A stretch of DNA of 64,000 bases from Tetrapyrgos nigripes (taxonomy: Eukaryota > Basidiomycota > Agaricomycetes > Agaricales > Campanellaceae), in the NCBI GenBank assembly GCA_013368315.1, contig JAACJM010000213.1, positions 62,001-126,000 on the forward strand, written 5' to 3'. Below, one piece after another: positions 11,901 to 22,208 of the stretch. The position numbers and the translations under genes were made by a program. Each line of letters starts with the position of its first letter. Position 1 is the stretch's first letter. Below the pieces are notes generated by a model. That model did no database searches. It had not been told where the DNA came from and saw nothing but the letters and a program-made list of their open reading frames with translations.

Positions 11901-12223
11901 ATTGGGCTGCTAATTGGGGTGTGGCGAGTGGGAATGGCAATGCCGATGCCAATGCGAATGTGAATGCGAATGGTGGTATGAGTATGGGTATGAGTGCCAA
12001 TACGCTTACTGTTCCGAGCGTGACTTTGACTCCGTTTGGTGCTGGTGCTGGAGTGGGAACGGGAACGGGAATGCGTATGGGAACAGGATTGGGAGCGGGC
12101 ATGGGCATGGGCATAGCTAGAGGTCCAGGTCCAGGACTACCGACAAACCCCAAAGCCGATCTCAATGCTAATCACATCAGGGACTCGCAGCTTTCGCATT
12201 TCTCTGGTGCGAGGGCTGTTTGA
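8951..12223 (+). CDS. Kre9/Knh1-like domain protein with one transmembrane segment and long cytosolic tail
   Basis: Seven exons fit one frame: 8951-8979, 9036-9269, 9332-9370, 9431-9499, 9973-10179, 10252-10338 and 10507-12223 (about 793 residues). After a signal peptide (MFLSFFFAIF...) comes an Ig-like Kre9/KNH N-terminal domain: VKCPSPVNVGQSVDCTW, FGLLLHP, then DQFLIEVVPPG, which is assembled only by splicing. A Ser/Thr stalk with 24-nt tandem repeats follows. The single membrane helix is near 10615-10685 (LILGLTFGLLFLLLLLGALL), with a basic stop-transfer YTRRKRR. The tail of about 500 residues is rich in Ser, Asn, Ala and Gly repeats (NANANVNANG, MGMGTGLGAGMGMG). The topology is that of a wall sensor or anchored wall protein; this role is inference. 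The 473-nt fourth intron is unusually long and may hide an exon. Its acceptor at 9972 or 9981 gives the same frame. Confidence 0.78.
10025..10110 (+). repeat. 24-nt tandem repeat coding for the Ser/Thr stalk
   Basis: About 3.5 copies of a unit starting TCGACCAGTACTAGCACC run in frame and encode STSTSTDT-type repeats in the extracellular stalk of the Kre9-like protein. Such repeats commonly vary in copy number between strains. Confidence 0.75.
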
Positions 12224-12852
12224 GGTTTCCTACTGATGCGCTTTTTTTTTTCATTACGTTCCTCTATCCATCACTTTCCCTTCTTTACCATTTCCAGCTT
12301 TCTTTGGACACGTATACGCTTGCGCTCCACATGCCTACGTCTGCATCATCTACTCCTGGTAAATGCCCTTCCTTGCTTTTGCTTTTGATTGAGCTTGTAT
12401 ACGTACGTATTTCAATGTACTTGTAGCTTTACGGTGTTTTCTGTAATTTTCCCCCTACCAGTGGCTCCTAGGATCCTCTGTAGCTGCTCTCTCTTCTCGT
12501 CCTTCTTTCACGCATGCTAACTACGTCTTTTGCCTCATGCACACCCTCCTCGTGTACGGGCTTAGAGCGTTTTTTGCTTATTTTTCTCTTTCTCGTTCCG
12601 CCCGTACATGCATTTGATGTCAATGTTTTCCTTCTTCAAATTTCTGTGTAAATACTTACTTGCTTGCGTACGTTTGTGTGTAGATCTCTCGGCAGTTGTC
12701 GTTGTCGCTGTATGTATCACTACCCTCTCCTGGGACTCCCTTCCTTCTTTTTACTTACAACAAAATACACAACCAAAACCCCGCAGCTCGCTACATAAGT
12801 GCACACTATGTACTTGAGGTCTACGCAGGTGGATGCTCACTAACTTCTCAAC
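12224..12852. other. Intergenic / 3' UTR, no gene seen
   Basis: The region after the Kre9-like gene stop is T-rich with only short open frames. It probably holds the 3' UTR. No RNA gene or repeat was recognised. Confidence 0.4.
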
Positions 12853-12854
12853 TA

Positions 12855-13008
12855 CGGAGCGGGGCAAGTTATGACCGCCCACCAGTTTCGACCCTATCAA
12901 AATTCTGTCTTACAGTTTTGTTCTACTAGTTGAAAGGAACGTTTCTGTAAGAGGGAAAAAACGTCGGCCGCTTGTCCAAAAGTAGCGGTCAAAACTTGCC
13001 CCGCTCCA
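12855..13008. mobile_element. Short MITE-like inverted-repeat element, TA-flanked
   Basis: Arms 12856-12878 and 12985-13007 are inverted repeats matching at 22 of 23 positions, beginning GGAGCGGGGCAAGTT. The roughly 154-bp unit is flanked by TA at 12853-12854 and 13009-13010. It has no coding capacity. The structure fits a very short Tc1/mariner-type MITE. Its TIRs are unrelated to those of the element at 7825-8428. Confidence 0.65.
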
Positions 13009-13528
13009 TAGGTTTGCTAAGATCCGCCTTCTGGGAGATCCTCAAGATAGGAGAAGCGGACCAAGCCATTATAGTTCTTCCGGAACCTGGCGGTCCTGAG
13101 GCCTGAGGCCTGAGGCTTAAGGAGGTCTTCGGTTGGGTCCATTTCTTTTCCGAGTCAGGTCTACAAAAGACCCTACCGAGTTCGTTGTTTGAGCTAAGTT
13201 TCTCTACCAATATTGTCGTATACTTGTATATCTCCATTTTCAGAATAGAAAGAGGTCTTACACGTACGAATCGTCGGAACAAGAGGAATCGTTACATCAT
13301 GATCTTGTTCGCCAGGTCAAATTTGTCTTTTTTTCCTTCCACTCCCCCTGAGCAGGCCTCAGCGATTTATAAGCTCGATAAAGGTCTTCTATGCCCGAGC
13401 CGCGTTGCAAATGAAATTACTAGTACGAGTTTCATCCGATTTGCAAACGAATCAGGATGTTACATGTTACAAGGCGGTGTTACTCTGCAATGTTGCCAAG
13501 AAATCGTCGTGCCCGCGCCCCCACGCAG

Positions 13529-13535
13529 TATAAAA
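13529..13535 (+). promoter_or_regulatory. TATA box of secreted cysteine-rich gene 1
   Basis: TATAAAA lies 95-101 bp upstream of the ATG at 13630. The leader is CT-rich (CTCCCAACTCTAACC, ACTTACTTACTCTCG), as in many fungal secreted-protein genes. Confidence 0.55.
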
Positions 13536-13629
13536 CTTGAGACTTCATGAGGAAGCAGGATCATCTCCCAACTCTAACCGCTAAACAACTTACTTACTCT
13601 CGAATAATCGACCGACCAATCTTTGAAGA

Positions 13630-14432
13630 ATGAAGCTTTCTATCGCTGCTACCCTCAGTGCTCTCTTCGCCAGCTCTGTCGTCAACGTCGTTGTCGCCTC
13701 TCCTAATGGTGTCGCGGCCAGTGTCAAAGACATCCTGTCGAAACGAGCAGGATCAGTTGAGTGCGTGTTTTCCTTTTCGATTGATCATCATATGCCTGCA
13801 TTCGTTGACTTATACAATATTTCAACTACAGCTGCTCAGGCAAAGACGGGAGCCACTGTGTTTACATGTCCGACAAGGCGTACATCGAATTCGGCCGTTG
13901 GAGCATCATCACTGCATGTGATGGGTATAATCACTACGGGTATAACGGTCAGTGGAAGTTTTGTCCTTAGTTTATCACTCCAAATTCTCTCCAGCCCTTT
14001 TCATCCTTATTGCCATTCCTGTTCCCGTATTCCTGTTCGCTCCCTTTCATCTCACCCGCTCAGACTCTTGCTCACTTCACGTTCATACAGGTGTCTGTCA
14101 AATCGCAGACAGTAGCGTCGTACAGGTCGTTTGCGAAGATCACGAAACCACCGATTACACGAACCTGTACTTTGATGGAAATGGTAAAAGTCATTGTCAG
14201 AACATTGGCCGTTCTGACTGTCAAGTGAAGGATAGTCATGATGTGAGTAAAGTTTTGTGGCTTCTTCTTTCAACCTCCAGGTTCCTTCCTCGCTCCATTT
14301 TACGATATCAGAGTTGCTTCCCCTTCTTATCGGTATCGTTGTGATACTGACTGACTTTGTTATTTTAAACAGATTAAGAGCAGCGTGACAGCTGGCGCGG
14401 ACTACAACGTTACCTGCAAGAGAGTTGTTTGA
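13630..14432 (+). CDS. Small secreted 8-cysteine protein, paralog 1
   Basis: Four exons (13630-13760, 13832-13947, 14091-14242, 14373-14432) encode 152 residues. A signal peptide (MKLSIAATLSALFASSV...) is followed by a possible KR processing site (LSKRAG). The mature part has eight cysteines, in motifs DCSGKDGSHCVYM, TACDGY, GVCQ, VVCED, SHCQN, SDCQV and VTCK. Exons 2 and 3 are exactly as long (116 and 152 nt) as those of the next gene, and the motifs DGSHCVYM, ACDG, DYxNxYFD and GADxNVxC are shared, so the two are tandem duplicates. No known domain was recognised. Apoplastic effector-like, antimicrobial or structural roles are all possible. Confidence 0.85.
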
Positions 14433-15158
14433 TTGTCGATATCAGATAGTCGGGACGGACGAACATAAGCTACACACCGCAATCGTAGTCTACTTATTTG
14501 ATCTGCGATGTCCAGTAGTCTTGCTTTCATGATTATATTCACTGAATACGCTTATGAGGTCTAAATTGCCACTCGAAGGACGCAAGCAGGACGATGCTCT
14601 TTGTTACTATCAGATATGAAGGCTCAGATCTCAGATCTAGAGGACGTCAAGTCTAAGAAAATTTCGAGTTTGAGCGAATGAAAAGTGCTTTAAGATCGTT
14701 GCAGGTGCACCAGTACCTGACTACCAAAGGAACCACTTACTACTTAGGTGAAAGTAAAACGCCACCGTAAAACTCAAGCCGGTCGCCGGCACAAATGTGC
14801 CAGACGCATTATTTACGCTTGCTTGTACATCCTCCTTTCCTCGACGTTCGGGATGGTCAGGAAGACTCAAGAGTACAGCTTCTCATCTCTTCAAGGAGCG
14901 ACCTTCTGGTCTATACAAAAAGTGGACATTTGACATTATGTTACCCTCCTTACTCAACTGGAAGATTTGTGGAAGATCGAAGATTTCAAATCGAACACCA
15001 TGAAACTACACGACCAAGCTGCTAGTTCCCAGAGCTTTTTTCCTGGCCAGGAATCCTCCGCTGACAAGTTGCTGCCAAGGTCCGCTGTCGTCCTGAAACA
15101 GCAAATGTGCCTTGTTTCGAGGTCTTTTCTTATACGGTTGTTAGCTTATGTGAAGGCA
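14433..15158. other. Intergenic spacer between the tandem paralogs
   Basis: Short open frames only. The spacer holds the 3' end of paralog 1 and the promoter of paralog 2. No element boundary was recognised. Confidence 0.4.
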
Positions 15159-15164
15159 TATAAA
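15159..15164 (+). promoter_or_regulatory. TATA box of secreted cysteine-rich gene 2
   Basis: TATAAA lies about 90 bp upstream of the ATG at 15251, the same spacing as in the paralog. Confidence 0.5.
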
Positions 15165-15250
15165 GAGTTGCGAATAGGCTGGTGCAACAGCTTGTTCACC
15201 CCGAAAAATCGTCCGGAAGAAGACCACCTACAACCAGCTAATCCAACATC

Positions 15251-15853
15251 ATGAAGTTCTGCATCGTTGTTGCAACTCTCTCCATCCTCTCTGCCGTCGT
15301 CTTCTCTTCTCCTGTCGAAGTCGTAGTGAAAAGGGGTGACCACGTCAAGTGCGCGTCTTCTCTACCTGGCAGTCTCTTGAACCATATTGACACGACTTTC
15401 TTGCACCATAGCTGCGCAGCCCGTGACGGTTCCCACTGTGTGTACATGGATAAAAACGCCTACATCGATAACAGTTATAAAAACGCTCTCATTGCATGTG
15501 ATGGCCGTACTGACAATGGATTTAGTGGTAAGTTCTTGGCCCGGTTGTCCTTCGCGTTCTGCAAAGGGTATGAACCGTTTCTACTTTACAGGTACCTGCC
15601 AAGTTCGTCGCGGTGCCTCCATAGTCGTGTCTTGCTCTCCTTATCCAAACTCCGATTACTCGAATATCTACTTTGACCAGCAGAGCGGTAGCTATTGCTC
15701 GAACAATGGTCGCGCTCATTGTTATAATAGGTCCAGTGATGGGGTTAGTCGCAAGATTACTACGTCTGTGGGGATAGCAAACTGACTCTTTCTTCTTCTC
15801 TGCAGAGCACTAGCGGCGGGTCCGGTGCAGACTTCAATGTCGACTGCAATTAA
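15251..15853 (+). CDS. Small secreted 8-cysteine protein, paralog 2
   Basis: Four exons (15251-15348, 15412-15527, 15592-15743, 15806-15853) encode 137 residues. The start is a signal peptide (MKFCIVVATLSILSAVVFSS) with a KR site (VVVKRGD). The eight cysteines align with paralog 1: NCAARDGSHCVYM, IACDG, GTCQV, VSCSP, SYCSN, AHCYN and VDCN. Intron positions and phases match the paralog. The last exon is shorter and ends at the final cysteine. The mature sequences have diverged strongly outside the cysteine frame, as in fast-evolving secreted families. Function unknown. Confidence 0.85.
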
Positions 15854-16210
15854 TTACAATTAATAATCGAGTGGCAGTGGATTCTGGAATTGTGATGTTT
15901 CTTGGATGTTTCGTTTTGCTTGCTTTGTGCTTTCTTGTATTCGCTGTGCATGGGTTTTACACTGTCAATAAATATTCTTACTCTCTATCGCACACACTAA
16001 TATTGACGCTACTTGGAAACCTTCTTTGATTGTGCCGAAATAAGAAAATGTAGAGTAGCCACGGTAACCTTGAACCCGAGTTTGGCTGTATTTGTAACTA
16101 AGGCTATTATTGCCTTCCAGCTCCTCGCGTCTCATCCATCTCTTCAACCAATCCTGAGCTCAAATCTCCTTCAGTGTTTCCAACGATACCAACAAGAAGG
16201 AAGAATCACC

Positions 16211-17601
16211 ATGGACTTAGGCGCCAACTTTGCCCAAAAACTTGAACCCTTTTTGTTAATGGCCAAAACGATGAAAGGCGCAGCAGCTGCCAAACTCATA
16301 CAAGATGCCACTGCTGCTCCTGGCGTGTTTGTGTTTTCAGAGCTATTGGAGCTGCCTAATATCCAGGACGTGAGTGTCTGCTCCGTGCTTGAACAGGTTG
16401 TGGTTTATCGCTTGGAGGACGCTTGTACGGAGATGAGGAGTGCGGGGTCGCTTTGGTGTAGGGATGAAAGCTGGATGTCGTCTGGATGAGAGATGCGATA
16501 TTGCGTGGATTGGCAGGGAAGATTAAATGGTTGATTTGTATTGACGCCGTTCGTTCTTGTCTTTCTCTTTCTCTTCGCAGTTAGGCAAATCGGAGCAACA
16601 CGAAAAATACCTATCCCTTCTGCAGCTGTTTGCGTACAAGACTTACCAGGACTATCTCAGTGAGTCTCCTGTCCGTTATTCCTGGTTCATTATCACATCC
16701 AAATGACTGATTTTTCCCCTGTAACCTTTAAACAGAACACAAAGAGCAACTTCCTCCTCTAAACCAAGCACAATTGACGAAACTGAAGTACCTCTCTATT
16801 GTCACTATGGCTACTGAGAAAAGGGTACGTACTTCTCCAAGGTTTCTTCCATTTTTCACTCACTCAAGAATCTCAGATTCTCCCTTACTCAACCCTCCTC
16901 TCTGCCCTCGAAATGCCCACAGTCCGAGACCTCGAAGACCTCATCATAGACGCTATTTACCTCGACATCCTCCGCGGAAAACTGGATCAGAAAGAGGGAG
17001 TTTTGGAAGTAGAGTATACTATGGGAAGGGATATCCCTTATACACATGTTCCCCAAGGCAAAGCTCAGTCTCAAGACCAAGTAGGCGGCGTAGCAGACCT
17101 CGAATCTATTCTTGCCTCTCTCAAAGACTGGGCCTCAACGACCTCCTCCCTACTCTCCACATTAGATGTTGCGATCGCTTCTGCGGCACAAGACTCGGCG
17201 AATAAGAAGGCAGACAAGGAGGCTCATGACGGGAAGGTTCAGATTGTGTTAAAGGATGTTGTGGAGAACGCGAAGAAGGACAAGGAAGGAGGCAGAGATG
17301 GTACAAGGGGTGGTCATGGCCAAGGGGCGAGTGGGTCTGGAGGTGGAGGTGAAAGGTCAGAACGAGATCGGCCGAAGAGAGGAAACTCGGGAACCTTGTC
17401 GGGAGGAGGAGACAGGATGGATGTGGATGAGCCAATCTTAATGGAAGGTGGTTCGGGGTCAGGGATCGGTCTAAGAGGGAGCAAGAACCGGAAGTGAGCT
17501 CTGATTTTGTCTGCTCTATGTCTCTGACTGACAAATACTTACGATACAGGGCTCCTCAAGCAGAGGTATTGAAACCCCAGAGGAAGAGGAACCGGATGTA
17601 A
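16211..17601 (+). CDS. csn7: COP9 signalosome complex subunit 7 (PCI domain)
   Basis: CSN7 is a PCI-domain subunit of the COP9 signalosome, which removes Nedd8 from cullins and so regulates SCF-type ubiquitin ligases. Five exons (16211-16369, 16581-16659, 16736-16824, 16877-17493, 17550-17601) give 331 residues, close to the usual size. Family blocks are clear: AKTMKGAAAAKLIQDATAAP, FVFSELLELPNIQ, LLQLFAYKTYQDYL, KLKYLSIVTMA, ILPYSTLLSALEM, VRDLEDLIIDAIYLDILRGK and LDQKEGVLEVEYTMGRDI. The C-terminal third is a coiled, charged segment and then a Gly/Arg-rich tail. If the last intron is not used, the protein ends three bases later at 17497 (NRK) instead of extending to PQRKRNRM. Confidence 0.93.
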
Positions 17602-18529
17602 ATGTTATACACAAATGTCACAAAGCGGAATGGCAATGTTGAGTTTCTGCCTGAGGAAGCAGGCCCGGGGCTGGCTCGCCGTCAGTTATCACTGTTTCAT
17701 TGTCACTGGCTTCTTTCTTTCCCTGCTCTTGGCTCTTCTTGCCGTGCATATTTTTTCCCCAACTCGCACCTGTCCTCGCATACAACATTGTCGATGTAAT
17801 ATACTGTACTTAGTTCGTATCAAACCAAGCGCTCAGATCCATGCCTGCATGGGCCGGGATGGCTACTGAACTACCCGAAAGAAGGAAGCTCGGGAGAAAC
17901 TGAGAACAGCATGAGGCTTCGGGTCCCTTCACTCTCAACGGTGACGAAACCGCCAGTTTTTCTTCAGTTTTTTCATTGTCACCATGATCGAGGGCTTTAC
18001 AAGGTAAGAGTTCGTTATCTTGCGGTCATCTTGGTCTTTCTCTAACAAGAAGAATCGGATATCAGGAGATTCCAGCGAGCAGCAGCAGGACGTCAATGAT
18101 TGGTCATTGTCAATGACACCATCAAATTCCTCATCTGTTCAAGCGTTTTTCTTAACAGCAGCGAAACAATTTCAGATGTCAAGCCCTTCCCGCTCTCATA
18201 TATTTTCGAGCACTACTTGGCTCGAATACACGTGTCCAACACGAGTATCATACTGTTCTAGCATATATATGCCTTGACAGAATTGAAGGATACAGTGGGG
18301 CCCGCCGTTCTCTCGAGTCCTCATACCACTATCTGCCACCTTGACTGTCGTCTTGGAGAGTGCAGGAGAGGGGTGCTATTATTGTGGAGTCTAAGCTAGC
18401 CTTGGTTGGACGTGCGCGATTTGTCTTCCTCTTTTGCACTGCGCTGACAAAATGATCACTTTTGCCTCATCCAGCCAGATCGATCTCATGCCAATTTGAA
18501 GAATTCACCGACCTTGGACTAGCTTTCTA
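17602..18529. other. Intergenic, no supported gene
   Basis: No open frame with recognisable features or matching splice sites. It should include the csn7 3' UTR and the promoter of the gene starting at 18530. Confidence 0.4.
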
Positions 18530-20903
18530 ATGGCCAACGTCAATATGTCTGGCTACCCCTCAGTGGTATACTTGCCGTTCCCTACTCGGCTTCATGAACA
18601 ATTTGATACGCCCTTTCCGACTAGTCCCAAATGCCCGCTATGGGAAACGAGGTCATCCTCAGAGCACCCAGAGCGCTCGCGTCAGAATTCGTACCCATCA
18701 AGAGACCACAGACACAAGAGGACAAGAACCACCTCTGCACCTATAGCTAGTGGGCCGCTTCGTAATTTGTCATCTGAAGGACTCAGTTACTGATGAGCAC
18801 ATTTTCTATAGAAACTCTTGCGAGAACTGGAAGGAATGGTACTCCCATGACGCCTTCTTGTGCGTTGGAGACTTCTTATCTACATGCTGTCTACCTAATT
18901 CTAGAATGCAGCAGCCAGAACAAAAACTGCGCGGAGTATTGCCGTGAAGAGTCCTTCCAGTACTGGACAGGTTGACGAAATTGACGAAGGTGAAACGACC
19001 ATGGTGGAAACAGACGTCGCCGACTCAAAGCTACCAGATTTTCGTAAGATTTTTATCCTGTCAACGAATAGATATCGTTATAACTAGATCTATATAGCCA
19101 AGGCCTTAACACTCCGAGCAAGTAAAATCCAGATGGACATCACAGCCAAGGAGAATCTCCGGAATAAGCATGAGATGTCCTCGGAAGCGACGTCTACACC
19201 CTGTTGTACTCGGGAGAAGGGTCCGGATCCAGCGAGCCTATCCTCGTCTTACCGTGGCCCTCATTGCGTGTTGGAAGGTATACTCAACAATGACCACCCT
19301 TCCTTGGGATGCCTCGACGCAGTATTCGAGTTCATAAGAGCTGAGAAGATTGCCTACCGCAAGAAGAGATCTGCAAGATTTCCATCTAGTAAGTTTTCGC
19401 TGTATGCTGTGCTGTCAGTGTCATAACTCTAAGATCTTTCTTTCAGAGTCGCTTCAAAGATGTTGCCAAGACGATGAACCGGAGGACCTACCTCAGAACC
19501 AGCCTTTGTTCGACACGGTGGGAACGACACAGACATCAGAGACATTCTCCGAATCGTACAAGGCAGAATGGCAGCCTGTCTATTCCAAGGCAAAGACATT
19601 GGCAGACTTCGACGAAGAAGACACGGACGACTCGACACTCTACTCTACGTCTTCTGACGAACAGGAACCAGATACTACTGTCGTCGCAGACGGCAATCAA
19701 TCTTCTGTCGATTTCCCGCACAATGAATCCATCGTATCATCTGTAGTTGTGGGACAGGAGGGAGCGTTATCGACAATCCGCGCATTGAACTCGACACACG
19801 AGTTATTCCAACTCTCAGAAACGGAAACCCAAGAACTCCCTTGCATTGACGTTAGTTGGCACCCCAAAGGGGCAGATGCAATGGTCGAGGCCATGTCGCC
19901 ACCGGAATCAACGAAAATACCTTTTTGCCATCAAGACGCTCAATCTAGTTCAGCTACCATCCTACCTCAGTCTTTGTGCTTGATGCCAAGCAACGTAGGA
20001 CGGGATGATTCTCCTTTTGAGGACTCTCAGCTATTGGCGACGGATGTCTTCTTGGATTATGTAGACAACTTGGACGTTTTGGACGTTTGGACGTGCTCGA
20101 CTATGGAGCAAGCTTCACTCGGGGTTGAGGGTATTGCTGAGCAAGGCGAAGGAGATGAAGAGTTGCAGACAGTAGAGGATGAGGCTGACGACGCAGGCGT
20201 CGATCACGATCTCAAACTTTTCAATGATGTCGACACGCTGGAATGTATGCGGCTAAAGAGTTTCAGGAGGATGGAGGATACTTGCAAAGGTCTCAACAGC
20301 CAAGATGCTACTCTTCCAGGAGAATTTACTCTTCAGGTTGAAAGGGTACACTCATTGGAAATGTGGAGCAAAGACAAGGATAATCCTCCAATTGGAGCAA
20401 CTGGAACCTCCGACGAAAACATTGGTCACCCGTCTCCCAAATCTGACAGCTGGGCTGAAAAATGTTGGGATGGACGGGAGGTCACGGTTTGTCGTCGTGT
20501 AGGCAAGTGCTTCGAAAATTTCTACTCGGAATCTTCAAGCTCTTCCCAACCGCTTGCGGTACTAAACTCGTCAACTTGCAAAGGTCCAAGTGAGTAAAGC
20601 AACAATTGTCTCCATTTCAACACAGTTCCTCATGTCTCTACCTTCAGCTGTGCCTATGATGTTAGCATCAGAAAGACGACCATTCTTGAAGAAGTCGTTC
20701 GGAGTCGTGGCGCTGGAAGCTGTAGCACCTTTTTCTGGACCGTCAGCAATCAACGAGCCTTTGAAGACTACTTCTGCATCAACTCACCCTCATGTTACCA
20801 AGTCGGCCCAGTCGGCAGCTACCCAGAAGTCCACTCTTCCTCTCTGTCCCTTTCCCTTCTCGAATCGGTTCTTCTCTTTACATCACGATTGGGACTGGTT
20901 TAG
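18530..20903 (+). CDS. Unrecognised protein of about 707 residues, acidic middle
   Basis: Six exons join in one frame: 18530-18761, 18812-18859, 18912-19043, 19098-19388, 19447-20589 and 20626-20903. All junctions have GT..AG and consistent phase. The N terminus is basic and Ser/Pro-rich (HRHKRTRTTSAP). A compact segment (GCLDAVFEFIRAEKIAYRKK) precedes a long Asp/Glu/Ser-rich exon (DFDEEDTDDSTLYSTSSDEQ). No domain is recognised. The last intron would be only 36 nt, so the protein may instead stop at 20598 (ending GPSE). The reading after the intron (STFSCAYDVSIRKTTILEEV) looks coding, which favours splicing. Confidence 0.6.
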
Positions 20904-21084
20904 CAGACCCGGTGGCCTGGGAAGGAGAAATTTGATGCGACCAGGACGAAAGTCCAAGTTTTGGGCTTGTGACATTAATTCTCGTCTTCTCTCCTGTTCT
21001 GCTTCTTCATACCCAGGAGCTTTCCCGAATGCATCGGGTTTTGGAATCTATGGTTCTTCATTTGTCGTCTGCCAGAATTACCAG

Positions 21085-21884
21085 ATGCATAGTAATACTG
21101 GCAATCATGCCCCTCTTGACCAAGGTGATCCGAATGCAACGCCTACTGCAGAGGAACTTTTGAATCGTATCCGACAATTGGAGAGACAGGTGGAGGTAAT
21201 GAATATTTCGAGTTTCATAGCCTTCGTCAACACTGACTGGGATTTTCCTTCTCCCAGGAGCAAACGCTGATTATACAGCAGAAGGACGAAGAGAACAAGG
21301 TAGCTGTTTGATTATTCTCCTGGGAGTCGCCGTCTACGCTGACATTGTCTGTCTGCTCATCCAGAACCTGCTGAACCGCATGAATGTAAGTTTTCCATTA
21401 ACATCGTCATCCTCTATACTCATACACTCCGGATTATCAGGAAACACTGCAGCGGATTGAGGAACGCCTACCTCCTGAACCTGAACCACCACCCAACCGA
21501 CAGTACCACGATAATGTCCATTCCAGTCAACCTTATCACTACCCCAGCTCGCATTATCGCACAGAGCAGTTTTATGACGATCATGTTTCACTCTTCTATC
21601 CCCATTCTCATTCTGAAGAGTATAGTTCATCTTCCACCAATCGTTTTCCCTCTTCTTCGCATGACTATCATTTTGCCGACGCTGGTCATGCTCACGAGGC
21701 TGATTCACGACGCCGTTCTCCTGAGCATGCCAGAGTAGCCCAACATTCTTCTCATGATCAAGGTCATGGTCGTACTGTCCATCCTTCAAGTAGACCTCGT
21801 CGGTTCCAGCCGTATCGTGGCTGTGATAGTCCTACACCTGGCACCCATTCTAAAGCTAGACGTCACCGCCGTGACCGATTCTAG
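21085..21884 (+). CDS. Small coiled-coil protein with His/Ser/Arg-rich tail
   Basis: Four exons (21085-21195, 21258-21299, 21365-21385, 21441-21884) encode 205 residues. Exons 2 and 3 are only 42 and 21 nt and keep the frame. Together exons 1-3 and the start of exon 4 form one continuous heptad-like helix (LLNRIRQLERQVE, EQTLIIQQKDEENK, NLLNRMN, ETLQRIEERL). The rest is rich in His, Ser, Tyr and Pro (HDNVHSSQPYHYPSSHY) and ends in a basic ARRHRRDRF. The start ATG at 21085 gives MHSNTGNHAPLDQGD. Family unknown. The coiled coil suggests self-association or scaffold binding. Confidence 0.68.
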
Positions 21885-22208
21885 CTCCTTTCACTCTCGT
21901 TTTCATACGAAGCTTTGATCCTACTGAACCGTAGTACTCGTATGCCTCTGACGGTTTTATGGAATGTTAGCATGTACTTCGTCAGTCAAACAAGGACAAT
22001 CTGGGTCCCATCTAGCGATTCCTTATTGAGTCTGATTTATGAGTACTATCGCTATAGCAGTATTAGAGCAGCGTCAGGCCTGGTGACGTCGCTGGCAAGA
22101 CTTGTCAGAGACAGAAGCAACGAAGAAGAGCAGTGACACTCACAAGCCAACTTCCTCTGCTGACCTTCCTTTTTCCAGTACCACTTCCGGCAATGCCGTC
22201 AAAACTCC

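Noticed and set aside
11617..12165. Long minus-strand frame opposite the Kre9-like tail
   Set aside because: A shadow of low-complexity coding repeats. It has no start context, domain or splice sites.
20590..21270. 226-residue plus-strand frame bridging the two unrecognised genes
   Set aside because: Its start coincides with a splice donor, and it crosses the predicted stop at 20903 and the next gene's start. The spliced alternative frame looks more coding.
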